Shown in pieces: positions 27,711 to 36,530 of a stretch of DNA of 64,000 bases (its first letter is position 1; each line of letters starts with the position of its first letter). The stretch comes from Paenibacillus sp. J2TS4 (lineage in GTDB: Bacteria > Bacillota > Bacilli > Paenibacillales > NBRC-103111). The DNA lies in contig NZ_BOSH01000005.1 of assembly GCF_018403245.1 (NCBI RefSeq), positions 310,001-374,000 on the forward strand, in the 5' to 3' direction. The notes beneath the pieces are model-generated. The model saw nothing but the letters and a program-made list of their open reading frames with translations. It was not told where the DNA came from and did no database searches. The position numbers and the translations under genes are program-made.

Positions 27711-28268
27711 TTACGATTCTGGATAATGCATGACCACTTGTATGACCACATCCTCAGTCGTGTCATTTATATATTGGTGCAAAACATTTCCTGCAAACCG
27801 TATCGCGTCTCCTGCAGGTAAAGTATACACGTCATCCTTAACCATAATCTTAAACTCTCCTGAAACAACAGTAATGTACTCTAGAACACCCTCATTGTGT
27901 GGAGTAGAAACATAGCTTGCTTTAGGTTTTAATACAATCGTGAAAATTTCAATTTGGGTTTGTGGGTTGAACGGAAATAATACATAAACGAGACAATTAC
28001 CATTATCCTCTGTTATATCAGGTACTTTCTTTCGATTAACAATGGATATTGTAGATTCATCGTCTTTTATTAGTGATGAAAAAGAAATATTAAGTCCCGT
28101 AGCAATTTTCCAAACGGTGGTTACTGTCGGCTGTGTGTCCCCTCTCTCGATTTGATGCAGCATCCCCTTACTAACCCCAGTTAAATCTGCCATTTTATCC
28201 AAACTTAACTGCCTTTGCTTTCTCAATCGTTGCAAGTTTTGTCCTATTGTAATGTGAATAGCATCCAA
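27711..28268 (-). CDS. XRE-family regulator with C-terminal cupin domain
   Basis: A 185-residue one-component regulator: an N-terminal HTH (QNLQRLRKQRQLSLDKMADL, residues 9-28, then GVSKGMLHQIERG) and a cupin barrel (HNEGVLEYITVVSGEFKI, LPAGDAIRF). Such proteins sense a small ligand in the cupin and regulate amine or amino acid use. The TTG at 28268 follows GGAGG by 7 bp. YbaK is downstream on the same strand, with a gap of about 160 bp. Confidence 0.85.
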   Translation of the reverse strand: MDAIHITIGQNLQRLRKQRQLSLDKMADLTGVSKGMLHQIERGDTQPTVTTVWKIATGLNISFSSLIKDDESTISIVNRKKVPDITEDNGNCLVYVLFPFNPQTQIEIFTIVLKPKASYVSTPHNEGVLEYITVVSGEFKIMVKDDVYTLPAGDAIRFAGNVLHQYINDTTEDVVIQVVMHYPES

Positions 28269-28398
28269 TTATTTTCCTCCTTTCGTTTAGTATATTATAC
28301 AAATATAACAATATAAAAAACAAATTTAAAGGGCTGTTGTTACTCAAAACGGCCGTTATGTTTAATAAGTCAATCAATTAATAACTCTTTACAGAGCC

Positions 28399-28425
28399 AA
28401 AAAAAGAAGCGGGGTTCACCGCTTC
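28399..28425 (-). terminator. Minus-strand terminator with a repeated flank
   Basis: GAAGCGG/CCGCTTC hairpin with a T run on the minus strand. Its upstream flank, GATGTATTGGCGGA, also precedes the terminator of the 56123 tail. Confidence 0.6.
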
Positions 28426-28591
28426 CTTACTATATCCGCCAATACATCTCAAATATCAGTCTCTCCAGGCTTTTTCAAATTAAGTTCAGCTCGTTCATTC
28501 ATAAAAGGACCTGTCCCAACATAGCAAATGTTGGTATAGTACAACATGACTTGGGTGGGGAAGTATCGCCTTCAGAGCGGAGGTGGTGCTC

Positions 28592-28672
28592 ATGCGATTT
28601 TCGTTGGTGGAAGTGATCATGCTCGGAATGTTTCTTCTCGCGCTGATTACTTACCTGAATAAACGAAAATAA
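28592..28672 (+). CDS. Putative holin-like small toxin (type I toxin family)
   Basis: A 26-residue frame starting ATG 28592, reading MRFSLVEVIMLGMFLLALIT and ending with a short basic tail. It has one hydrophobic segment and the shape of the Firmicute 'putative holin-like toxin' family, whose members are type I toxins silenced by antisense RNA. A GGAGGTGG site lies 6-7 bp upstream. The sequence downstream of the stop begins ACCCGCCCAGG and is then cut by an IS3-type end, so the expected terminator/antisense RNA region is damaged. Confidence 0.65.
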   Translation: MRFSLVEVIMLGMFLLALITYLNKRK

Positions 28673-28682
28673 CCCGCCCAGG

Positions 28683-28800
28683 TTTGATATGCTCCCCTTG
28701 TGGTAGACAGTGGAAATAATAAAACTGTTTACTGTAAGGAGGAGCGTTTTTTCATGTCTCATAAAGCAAAAGTATCAGGATATACCTTCAATAAGCAGCC
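28683..28800 (+). mobile_element. IS3-family left-end remnant with the first codons of the transposase
   Basis: TTTGATATGCTCCCCTTGTG looks like an IS3/IS150-type terminal sequence. It is followed by GTAAGGAGGAGCG and an ATG (28754) opening MSHKAKVSGYTFNKQP, similar to OrfA N-termini. The frame is cut after about 16 codons by an IS605-type end beginning at 28801. Confidence 0.55.
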
Positions 28801-28990
28801 GTGAACCTCTCCGACTTACTCGCTATCGCGAGTTGAAGTCGGGGCTTCTTACCACGGACAACTTCATGTACCTATTGCAGATAGGGATTTGCCCCATCTA
28901 CTCCATATCAAAATACGGGGTATCTGTGAAGTTGTCCTAGCAAGCAACCGATGTCTCCTGTAGGCATAGGGGGCGGAACAGCCCGTCTGC
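28801..28990 (-). mobile_element. Orphan IS200/IS605-type right end (omega-RNA-like), minus strand
   Basis: On the minus strand GTCCGTGGTAAGAAGCCCC is followed by the palindrome with ACTCGC GATA GCGAGT and GAGGTTCAC at 28801-28809. It matches the copy at 11893-11959 with a few differences. About 120 bp of further sequence upstream (28866-28990) may be the rest of the element's 3' region. No tnpB is recognisable. Confidence 0.6.
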
Positions 28991-29080
28991 TACTTCTTGC
29001 CTAAGCAATCCGTAGATACTTCATCTTGATGTGGCTCAAAAATATTACTCCTTGCCAACAACACACAGCATTCCACATAT
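28990..29080 (-). pseudogene. RlmCD/RumA-like C-terminal tail G
   Basis: On the minus strand the frame TATGTGGAATGC... reads YVECCVLLARSN and runs to TAG at 28990-28992. Residues VEC followed by a hydrophobic strand resemble the C-terminus of 23S rRNA uracil-C5 methyltransferases. This is one of seven minus-strand tails in this window. Its 3' end abuts the IS605-type end. Confidence 0.4.
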
Positions 29081-29164
29081 GCCGAGTTCCCAGTGAGAAC
29101 AACAGCACGATGTGCATCCAACAAAAATGCCCCGGAAGCACTTTCATGTTAATACTATTCAAAA

Positions 29165-29587
29165 TTAACCTAGGAAAGCAATAGAACGTTTCACTTTCCT
29201 TGCAAATGCAATGGGATTATCGATCGACTCCCAGTGAATATACATAAGACGTGGGTTATCAAACAGCCAGTGATTATGGAGTGCTGTTACTATGATCCCG
29301 TTTTTGCGAAGATTTGACAGCAATCGATTAACTTGGTTTTGGAAGAGGGCCGTTTCCCCTAAACAGAGTGCGCGGCCTGAACTGTCCAGTGATTCAAACG
29401 AAAACAGTTGATAGCGGACCAATGGTGATGTGGTACGTCTCCCTAAAATTGTAGCGTTTATCTTCCTATTTCTGGTAACAAAACAAACCGGACCTTTTGT
29501 AATTTCATGCTCTGTTCCACCTAAAATGGTTGAAAATTGGTTACATAGTCTTCTAAAACGGGGACTTGCTTTCACTTGTGCCGCCAT
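29165..29587 (-). CDS. DUF1259 domain protein, copy 1
   Basis: A 140-residue cytoplasmic protein of the DUF1259 family, with GRALCLGETALFQNQVNRLL, VTALHNHWLFDNPRLMYIHW (conserved LHNH) and a C-terminal ARKVKRSIAFLG. Usual DUF1259 proteins often carry two such domains; here there is one per gene and two adjacent genes. About 65% identical by eye to the 29642 gene. Its function is not known. Confidence 0.8.
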   Translation of the reverse strand: MAAQVKASPRFRRLCNQFSTILGGTEHEITKGPVCFVTRNRKINATILGRRTTSPLVRYQLFSFESLDSSGRALCLGETALFQNQVNRLLSNLRKNGIIVTALHNHWLFDNPRLMYIHWESIDNPIAFARKVKRSIAFLG

Positions 29588-29641
29588 ACGGAATCATCCT
29601 TTCGTAATATGATAATAATATAGCTTCATCGCTCAGCTGCA

Positions 29642-30061
29642 TTAACCCAAGAATGCAATGGATTCTTTGGTTTTTCTAGCAAACACAATAGGATTCTCAA
29701 TAGCTTCCCAGTGCATATACATTAAACGAGGGGTTTCTTTTAGCCAGTGATTATGAAGCGCAGTCACTTTTATCCCACGTTTACGAAGATTCGACATCAA
29801 TCGATTAACTTGATTTTGATGTACGGCAGTCTCGCCCAAACAAAGCGCGCGACCCGACTTATCAAGAGATTCAAACGAAAACATTTGCATTTGAACCAAA
29901 GGGGAGCGCGTTCTTCTTCCCAGAATCGTCGCCCTTAAGTTCGTCATGCGCATGACAAAACAAACCGGACCTTCATCCACTTCCGATTCACCGCCAAGGA
30001 TTTTTCCGAATTGGGTACAAAGTCTTTTGAATTGTGGGCTAACCTTCACTTTTTCTGCCAT
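29642..30061 (-). CDS. DUF1259 domain protein, copy 2
   Basis: A 139-residue paralogue of the 29165 gene, transcribed just before it with a 54-bp gap, so they are likely one operon from a tandem duplication. It shares LCLGETAVHQNQVNRLMSNL and VTALHNHWLKETPRLMYMHW. AAAGGAGGA precedes the ATG at 30061. There is no secretion signal. Confidence 0.8.
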   Translation of the reverse strand: MAEKVKVSPQFKRLCTQFGKILGGESEVDEGPVCFVMRMTNLRATILGRRTRSPLVQMQMFSFESLDKSGRALCLGETAVHQNQVNRLMSNLRKRGIKVTALHNHWLKETPRLMYMHWEAIENPIVFARKTKESIAFLG

Positions 30062-31075
30062 ATAAATCCTCCTTTAACCATTATCGAAATATCTTATGAT
30101 CAAAGAAGCAAAGTGTATGGACAAAACACCATGTTACAAGAATAAAAATAGGGTGTAGCCTTCGGCCATTCACGCCATTACCTCATCAGCCAATGCGATT
30201 CCTTCGTTTGCAGCCTCCTCACCATCCGAATGTTATTGCCTTCTCCCGTTTCCCCAAAAATCCTATAACCTGGTCAAAAAGAAAAAGCCGAGCGAAAATC
30301 AGGGCAAATACCTGAATCTCGTCGGCTTAGCGGTAAACTTATTTTTCGAAACGGAGGTGGGACGATGGAGACGAAAACTGCTTTTTACAATGGCTACCTT
30401 CATATTATAGACTTATTCCCATGACCAGAATAGAATTTCGCTTAAAGCCCAAGCTTAATTAACTTTCTTATTTCATTTTGCATATATTCAGAAAACTCTA
30501 CTAAATTATGTGCTATCAAACTCAAGTTCATTTACTAGTCCATCGTATTCATCTAAGCAATTGGCAATAATGCAGTGGAATTTACTGGGTAGCACTTTCA
30601 GTCCCCATTCGCCGCCCTCTTTCTTAGAGGATACTTTGCCTTCTTGTAAAAACAAAAGAACTCTGCAAAGATTTAAGGCATATTAAACAGGTGCATCAAT
30701 AATTTCCTTGGATGCTTCTCCAATATCGTTAAGAATGGATTGTACATAATAGTTTCTGTCAATTGGTTGAAAGAGACATCTGAGGTTCGAATCTGTTGCG
30801 CGGGTAGATGTTACCGGTGAAATGGTACATCGGGTTGCTTCAAGAAGGGCACTTAGGTTCCGTTGGCTGCGTTCTGCCGGGATTCCGGAAACCATTCTAT
30901 GCCGTTTGCTAAGCGGCGACGGTTTACCGGAATCCACTTTTCTCCCCATAAGAGGCTGGGGAATTGGAGACGATCCCGAGCATCATCTGTTTGGCAGAGG
31001 AAGCCGCCCTAGCCTTGTCTGCCGGTCCATACGCAAGAAAGCTGCAGCCCTAATGCGGTCACCCTGCGTCGACTT
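30062..31075. other. About 1 kb with no recognisable gene
   Basis: The region includes a minus-strand terminator-like hairpin (AAGCCGA...TCGGCTT near 30288-30330) flanked by TTTCGAAAAATAAGTTTACC, which resembles the motif beside other terminators. At 30683-31075 several short frames overlap without any family match. It reads as mosaic relic sequence. Confidence 0.4.
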
Positions 31076-31672
31076 TCACTTTCTTTTCAAAACGACCAGG
31101 TTGCCCTTCATTCCTTCTTCGCTATAACCTTTGCCGACCGTCATCTGGATCGGCAGCACCGGGCCACGTTTAAAATACCGGCTGAAGTGCTGGTCTACTG
31201 ATTGTTCGGTCACGGAGACAAAATGTCCTTCTTCTGCCTTGTCGCGACAGCCTCTGAGCAGCATCACCCCGCCCGGTTTGAGCACTCGCGCGACTTCCTC
31301 CGCAAATCGCCCCCGATTTTCTTCGGCGATACTGTGAAAACATCCGCGATCATTGACCATATCCACGCACCGGTTTGTAAGCGGCAATTTCAAGGCATCG
31401 CCCTGACGCCAATCCACCTGAACCTCCGCCTTGTTTGCCCGTTCCCTTGCGATGTTCAAGGCAGCGGCACTCAGATCGACGCCGATTACGCGATATCCCC
31501 GCTGGGCAAGAAAAATGGCTTCGCTGCCTGCGCCGCAGCCTACATCCAAAACGGCAATGTTAGGGGGAAGGTCCATGGAAGCCACGAACGCGACCAATTC
31601 TTGAGACGGGTACGGGAGATCCCAGTAGTCTCGAAAGTTTCCGTTGGTATACACTTCATCCCAATCTCTCAT
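31076..31672 (-). CDS. Class I SAM-dependent methyltransferase
   Basis: A 198-residue methyltransferase with a canonical Rossmann fold: VLDVGCGAGSEAIFLA (motif I), VIGVDLSAAAL (motif II Asp), GDALKLPL and VARVLKPGGVMLLRG. Such small soluble enzymes methylate many small molecules or proteins, so the substrate is open. I chose the ATG at 31672 after GGAGG; the frame extends five codons upstream without a better site. Confidence 0.85.
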   Translation of the reverse strand: MRDWDEVYTNGNFRDYWDLPYPSQELVAFVASMDLPPNIAVLDVGCGAGSEAIFLAQRGYRVIGVDLSAAALNIARERANKAEVQVDWRQGDALKLPLTNRCVDMVNDRGCFHSIAEENRGRFAEEVARVLKPGGVMLLRGCRDKAEEGHFVSVTEQSVDQHFSRYFKRGPVLPIQMTVGKGYSEEGMKGNLVVLKRK

Positions 31673-31762
31673 CCTGTCAACCTCCATTCTTTTATTTATT
31701 GTAATTATCGCTTGTCATGGGCGTCAAGGGAAAGCGTCCTGCTGAACAGAGCCAGCAAGTTA

Positions 31763-31798
31763 AATGGGAGAGTCCTAAGAATATGAGGCTCTCCCATT
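31763..31798 (-). terminator. Terminator downstream of the 31837 MFS gene
   Basis: AATGGGAGAG pairs with CTCTCCCATT (10 bp) around a 16-nt loop, just past the MFS stop. Confidence 0.65.
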
Positions 31799-31836
31799 AA
31801 TAATTCCCAAATCATGGTTCCTGTCCCGATTGCTTC

Positions 31837-33024
31837 TTAAAAGTTTTTCGCGGGTAGTCTCTTTTTGGAGGTTCTCATCATGACTCCACCCAGAAATACG
31901 GCTAGAATCGCCACAATGGCCATAGGGATTTGTTTATCGACTTGGTAGAGAGTGGTGCTTACAATAGGCGCGATGATGGCTGCAATTCCCTGCATCGCGG
32001 CAACCAGCCCGGCAACCCCGCCTTGTTGTTCATTACTGACGGAAAGGGACGCGCCTGCCATAAATCCGGGCATCATCCATCCCGCACCTAGCCCGAACAT
32101 AAAAAACGCCAAGAAATAGAATGGAAGGCTAGCTGTAAACAGGAATACGATCATACTGAGGACGAGAATCATAGAACCGAGCAGGATCATCGGCCGCGGC
32201 TCCCATTTCAGCCATTTCGTCTGAATCAGTTGTACAAGAAGCATAGCCAGACCTGTAAGCATCAGTCCTAAGGAAACCACTCTCGCCACACTTTCAGATG
32301 CGAGATTTAGCTGATCCTGCAAATAAAACCCTCCGATAACCTGAACCGTTACAATCCCCAGCATCGTGATTAAAGCGGCTAATAAATACATCCGCAATCC
32401 GGGTTGAAATGGACTGACTTTAACCGGGCGTTCCTTTACTACCGGTTTCGTTGCAGGCATTAGCAGTAGTATGACTATAAACGCGACAGCTGCAATCACG
32501 ATTCCAAAATATAATGGCCATAGCAAGCCAATTAACGTAAACACACCGGCAATAGCCGGACCGAAAATGAGCCCCAGCCCGTTTGCGGAACTAATGATCG
32601 CCATGCCGCTCGCTCTTTCCTTTCCCTCCGTCACATCCCCCATATAAGCTTGTGAAGAGGACAAGACTGCGGGGATGAACATCCCGATTAAACTACGCGT
32701 TACGATTAACAGAAACAGCAGCAGTCCACCGCTAATCCACTGTTTAAGTCCGCTATAAAAAGTGAGGGTCAGTAATAAACTGCTGATACACATCCCAATA
32801 AACCCAATCAGTATAACGGGTTTCCGCCCCTTCGTATCACTGACATTCCCCCATACCGGCGCCATAACCGCCATCATGACAGAGCCAAGCGATATAATGA
32901 GACCGGAATGAGCTTCCCTAAGCCCTAATTCCCGAATTAGCGGAGGCATAATGGGGGCAATCAGCATAAGCCCCAACATAGCTACAAAAACGCTTAAGAA
33001 AACGCTGGTCTTCACTCTCTTCAT
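31837..33024 (-). CDS. MFS drug efflux transporter (12 TM, NorA/TetA-like)
   Basis: A 395-residue protein with 12 predicted membrane segments. GNVSDTKGRKPVILIGF is MFS motif A, and the LIGMFIPAVLSSSQAYM segment near residue 110 fits the drug-transporter motif B/C. GVTEGKERASG in the central part fits the DHA1 group. It would export drugs by proton antiport. AGTGTAGGGAA precedes the ATG. It sits 72 bp after the AraC regulator gene on the same strand. Confidence 0.88.
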   Translation of the reverse strand: MKRVKTSVFLSVFVAMLGLMLIAPIMPPLIRELGLREAHSGLIISLGSVMMAVMAPVWGNVSDTKGRKPVILIGFIGMCISSLLLTLTFYSGLKQWISGGLLLFLLIVTRSLIGMFIPAVLSSSQAYMGDVTEGKERASGMAIISSANGLGLIFGPAIAGVFTLIGLLWPLYFGIVIAAVAFIVILLLMPATKPVVKERPVKVSPFQPGLRMYLLAALITMLGIVTVQVIGGFYLQDQLNLASESVARVVSLGLMLTGLAMLLVQLIQTKWLKWEPRPMILLGSMILVLSMIVFLFTASLPFYFLAFFMFGLGAGWMMPGFMAGASLSVSNEQQGGVAGLVAAMQGIAAIIAPIVSTTLYQVDKQIPMAIVAILAVFLGGVMMRTSKKRLPAKNF

Positions 33025-33096
33025 TTCCCTACACTCCTCTTCATAACCTATGATTTGATGAGGATTATAAGTGAACTTTGGCTGCCTCTGCTCCCT

Positions 33097-34080
33097 TCAA
33101 AAGGAAATATTACGGTCAAACGGATTATAATTATTTTTGATTTCCGATGGCTTCACGCCATATCTTCGAAAAAACTGCTCGGAGAACGCACTTACGTTGC
33201 TATATCCTACTGCCATTGCCGCTTCGGTTACGTTAGCCTCACCGTTTCGCAGAAGCTTCATCGCATAGTCGAGACGAATGTGTCTCAAATATTCAAATAC
33301 GGTCAGTCCGAAACAGGCTTTGAACCCCGACTTCAGTTTAAAATCGTTTAGCCCCGCCATTTTGGCAAGGGCCTGCAGCGAGGGGGGATCAGCCATACCA
33401 GATTCAAGTACTTGTTTAACTCGATGCAATTTTTGAAGATCGTCTTTAGACAAGCCTCTTGGTCTTGGCGTCAGGTCAAATAATTGAATCATATGCCTAT
33501 TCAAGAGCTCCAATGCGGAAGCTTCCATCATGAGCGGGGATCGGTTGTCATTTCTAAAATCCGAGATCAATTGCTTGACCACTGCCATGCTTCTGACATC
33601 GATATCAAAATAATAAGCTCGAGACGGCTTACCATCCAAGACCCTGTTAAACTCAAATTGACGATTAAGCGAAGTCGCCAATTGATTGGCCGCGTAGTCA
33701 AATAGAGTCACCGGTATGCCCAGCGAGAGCGAAACGTATCGTTCCGGTACAGGGGGGTAGAACCGAGCTTTAAAGTTTTGCATAAAAGCAAGAGCTCCCT
33801 TGCCGACTGGAAGCTCATGAAGCTGATCGGACACCATGACTTGACGTTGACCAGAGAGAGCAAACTGGAGTTCTACCATTCGCCCATTTGAAGCGAAAAC
33901 AAACGGACTGGCTACATGATAGCGAATATCATAGTACACAATTTCGATTCCGCTGTAAGTCGCGATTCTATAAATGCTCCCGGTACCCACTTCAGGCCGA
34001 GGCATAAATGACACCTCATTTTGGGGGCAAAATAAGGATTCATCGAAATACCGTTTATACATCGATGTCAACGATTCCAT
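33097..34080 (-). CDS. AraC-family transcriptional regulator
   Basis: A 327-residue regulator with a sensory N-terminal half (about residues 1-215, probable AraC-binding-like cupin) and a C-terminal double HTH (LQALAKMAGLNDFKLKSGF, about residues 240-258, then EAAMAVGYSNVSAFSEQFFR). The HTH and the PSEIKNN tail are complete. It is upstream of an MFS drug pump on the same strand and divergent from TetR/MFS genes. It probably controls one of these. Confidence 0.85.
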   Translation of the reverse strand: MESLTSMYKRYFDESLFCPQNEVSFMPRPEVGTGSIYRIATYSGIEIVYYDIRYHVASPFVFASNGRMVELQFALSGQRQVMVSDQLHELPVGKGALAFMQNFKARFYPPVPERYVSLSLGIPVTLFDYAANQLATSLNRQFEFNRVLDGKPSRAYYFDIDVRSMAVVKQLISDFRNDNRSPLMMEASALELLNRHMIQLFDLTPRPRGLSKDDLQKLHRVKQVLESGMADPPSLQALAKMAGLNDFKLKSGFKACFGLTVFEYLRHIRLDYAMKLLRNGEANVTEAAMAVGYSNVSAFSEQFFRRYGVKPSEIKNNYNPFDRNISF

Positions 34081-34122
34081 AACAAATCACCTCACATGAA
34101 TTATTATACGTCCTTTGTAAAA

Positions 34123-34143
34123 ATAAATAAATAATTTATTTAT
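34123..34143. promoter_or_regulatory. AT-rich 21-bp palindrome between AraC and TetR genes
   Basis: ATAAATAAAT-A-ATTTATTTAT is symmetric over 21 bp in the 114-bp gap between the divergent AraC and TetR starts. TetR proteins bind palindromes of this size close to their own start, so it may be the TetR operator. Confidence 0.4.
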
Positions 34144-34194
34144 ATATTTACATTTACCGCAGGTTTTATATAATAAACAAGAGAGGTGGTTAAA

Positions 34195-34815
34195 TTGGCG
34201 CGTAAATTTACTGAGCAAGAACTGGAAATGATCCGGGGTAAGCTTCTTCAGGAAGGAAGCCGATTGTTCGGCAGATTTGGTCTGAAGAAAACAAGTATCG
34301 AGCAACTGACCAAAGCTGCTGGCATCTCGCCTGCGGCATTTTACAAGTTTTATGCTTCCAAGGAAGAGCTTTATTTCAAAATATTCGAAGATAAAGCCTA
34401 TCACAATCAGGCCTTGCTCATCGAGGAAGTCACGAATCAGAATGAAGGCTCTCCCAGCACCGCTATCCGTCAAATGTTAACGAAAGGGATCGAGCAGATC
34501 CAGGAAGATCCGTTTCTGGAGCACTCCGAAGAAGATCTCAATCTCGTCATGCGATCGGTTTCCAAGGATGAGATTGCGGCGCATGTCTTCCGAGACTATA
34601 TGCAGTTCAGCCCGGTGTTTGAACAACTGCAGGCAAGCGGCAAAGTGATTTCAGAAGATCCTGAAGTTCTAACAGCCATTGTTCAATTGTACTTTACGAT
34701 GAACGAACATCGGTCCAAATTTAAGCCGCAAATATTCGACCAAGCCATGGCACTGCTCTCCGATTGGATTGCCAAAGGATTTACACAGGTTCAGGAGGTG
34801 CAGGGAAAACCATGA
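34195..34815 (+). CDS. TetR/AcrR-family regulator
   Basis: A 206-residue TetR protein. The HTH (TSIEQLTKAAGISPAAFYKFY, about residues 33-53) is intact and followed by the helical ligand domain. TTG at 34195 (GAGAGGTGG upstream) is preferred over the in-frame GTG at 34186, which lies inside that site. Its stop overlaps the start of the MFS gene by four bases (ATGA), so the two are translated together and it probably represses the pump. Confidence 0.88.
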   Translation: MARKFTEQELEMIRGKLLQEGSRLFGRFGLKKTSIEQLTKAAGISPAAFYKFYASKEELYFKIFEDKAYHNQALLIEEVTNQNEGSPSTAIRQMLTKGIEQIQEDPFLEHSEEDLNLVMRSVSKDEIAAHVFRDYMQFSPVFEQLQASGKVISEDPEVLTAIVQLYFTMNEHRSKFKPQIFDQAMALLSDWIAKGFTQVQEVQGKP

Positions 34816-36209
34816 ATTCACCTTCTGCCGAGTCGCCCGCTGGGCAAATACTGTCACGATCCGGTATTTTCTCCGCATGTATCGTCTATGTGCTCTTCTT
34901 TGCCGTTTTGAATGAATCCGTATTTAATGTATCTATTCCCCAGATAGCGCAACAGTTTCAATTGCTCCCTTCTCAAGGGAGTTGGATTGTCACAACATTT
35001 ATCGTTACTTTCGGTATCGGGCAAACGATTTTTGCCAAATTGTCCGATCGCTTCGAAATCGGTCCCTTATTGGTCATTGGCATTCTTATTTACGTCATCT
35101 CCGGAGTATGGGGAATTATCCTGCAGAAGTGGTATGCCTGGGTGCTCATCGTCCGGGCTATTCAAGGATTCGGAGCTTCCTCTCTGAAAGCACTCACTCT
35201 AGTGGCTGTGGCTCGGTATTTCAGTACAGAACGCAGGGCGAAGCTTTTTGGTCTGTTTATTTCGGTCGAAGCCATGGCCGTAGCCGCGGGCCCGATAGTT
35301 GGCGGATATATCACCTCGACCCTGCATTGGTCGCTCTTGTTTCTGATCCCGTTGTTTCTGCTTCCGGCGCTCATCTTGTTTCTTAAACTTCCCAGGACGA
35401 GTCAAGTTAAGAATAAGGCTAAAGTCGACCTGTTCGGGGCAAGCTTGCTTTCGATTTTTATTGCATGTTTGATGCTTGCTTGCACTGAAGCGCAATGGTA
35501 CTACTTACTGCCCTGTTTGCTTACCCTGAGCATACTTATCATCCATGTGATCCGCGCCCGGAACCCGTTTGTGGACCCGATATTATTCCGCAATCTTCCT
35601 TATCTGATTGGAATCAGTATTAGCTTTATTGTGTTCGGTATCATGCTGGGCATCGTTTTTATCGTACCGGTTATGCTGGCCGGTTTGCATCAACTGCCGA
35701 CGGATCGAATCGGTATCGTGCTATTTCCAGGCGCCGTTTTCTCGGTGATCTTTGGCGTTATCGCCGGTCAAATGACCGCAAGGAAAGGTCACCGTTTCGT
35801 TTTTTACATTGGATATCTACTGATAGGTGCGGCGTTGCTGCTGTTTGCCGGTATGACGGATAAATCGATCTGGTATATCAGTGGTTCGTTGGCTTTTATC
35901 TATATCGGGATGTCGTTTATGCAAACCGCGCTTACGGAAACAATCACCCGAACGCTGCCCGCTTCGCAAATAGGAGCCGGAATGGGGTTCTATGGGCTGG
36001 CCGTTGGTGTTTCAGGCGCTGTTGGAACAGCCGCCGTATCTTCCTTGTTAAACGTCAAAGCGCTCGCGGTACCCCTCCTTCCTTTTATTGAACAAGCCAA
36101 CGCTCATATTTACAGCAACCTGTTTCTCCTTCTTTTTGTTTTATCACTAGCTGCCGGAATCCTGTATTTGGGCATATTCGGAATACGTCCGATAACTCGA
36201 AAAGATTGA
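34812..36209 (+). CDS. MFS multidrug transporter, DHA2-type (14 TM)
   Basis: A 465-residue transporter related to EmrB/LmrB/QacA. SGIFSACIVYVLFFAVLNES is TM1 and KLSDRFEIGPLLVIG is motif A; the count of hydrophobic segments fits 14 TM. It begins at ATG 34812, overlapping the TetR stop by four bases, with AGGAGGTG upstream. The frame also reads open from 34764, but inside TetR. A hydrophobic compound sensed by TetR is the likely substrate. Confidence 0.88.
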   Translation: MNSPSAESPAGQILSRSGIFSACIVYVLFFAVLNESVFNVSIPQIAQQFQLLPSQGSWIVTTFIVTFGIGQTIFAKLSDRFEIGPLLVIGILIYVISGVWGIILQKWYAWVLIVRAIQGFGASSLKALTLVAVARYFSTERRAKLFGLFISVEAMAVAAGPIVGGYITSTLHWSLLFLIPLFLLPALILFLKLPRTSQVKNKAKVDLFGASLLSIFIACLMLACTEAQWYYLLPCLLTLSILIIHVIRARNPFVDPILFRNLPYLIGISISFIVFGIMLGIVFIVPVMLAGLHQLPTDRIGIVLFPGAVFSVIFGVIAGQMTARKGHRFVFYIGYLLIGAALLLFAGMTDKSIWYISGSLAFIYIGMSFMQTALTETITRTLPASQIGAGMGFYGLAVGVSGAVGTAAVSSLLNVKALAVPLLPFIEQANAHIYSNLFLLLFVLSLAAGILYLGIFGIRPITRKD

Positions 36210-36289
36210 TCCTTACATGTTCACCACGCTCTCCTTTGCAAATAATGGACAGCGTAGCTGAGCCCAGCGCTAATCCCCAATGAGCCAAG

Positions 36290-36322
36290 AAAAGCCCAAG
36301 CTAGTAACCAGCTTGGGCTTTT
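36290..36322. terminator. Strong bidirectional terminator after the MFS gene
   Basis: AAAAGCCCAAGCT and AGCTTGGGCTTTT form a 13-bp perfect stem with a 7-nt loop, and T runs on both sides. It serves the MFS gene and the minus-strand rlmCD-like tail at 36346. Confidence 0.9.
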
Positions 36323-36345
36323 ATCCTGGTAAATATGGCTCTAAA

Positions 36346-36379
36346 TCACTGCATTCTCACTAGCGACACACAGCACTCC
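36346..36379 (-). pseudogene. RlmCD/RumA-like C-terminal tail A
   Basis: On the minus strand GAGTGCTGTGTGTCG... reads ECCVSLVRMQ and stops at TGA. The sequence homologous to the other tails starts abruptly at CTCC (36379). After the stop, TTTAGAGCCATATTTACC leads into the 36290-36322 terminator. The pattern matches tail B at 50211. Confidence 0.4.
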
Positions 36380-36530
36380 TTCCAAGAAATTTTAGTATAT
36401 ATGACAAAACTATTGTAGGTTCATCTTCCTGAACTAAGTGTTAACGATATAAGTTCCTGTCCTCCAACAGTTGCGAATCAAGGGTCAAATAGCCCGCAGG
36501 CGAGTAGGTGTTTTCCTATCGCTGAATAGG

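Noticed and set aside
30683..31127. Overlapping frames of 88-101 codons on both strands
   Set aside because: No start signals, no family match, and frames with low-complexity basic content; more likely relic sequence.
36085..36288. 67-codon minus-strand frame over the end of the MFS gene
   Set aside because: It is antisense to a well-supported gene, and its start has no support.
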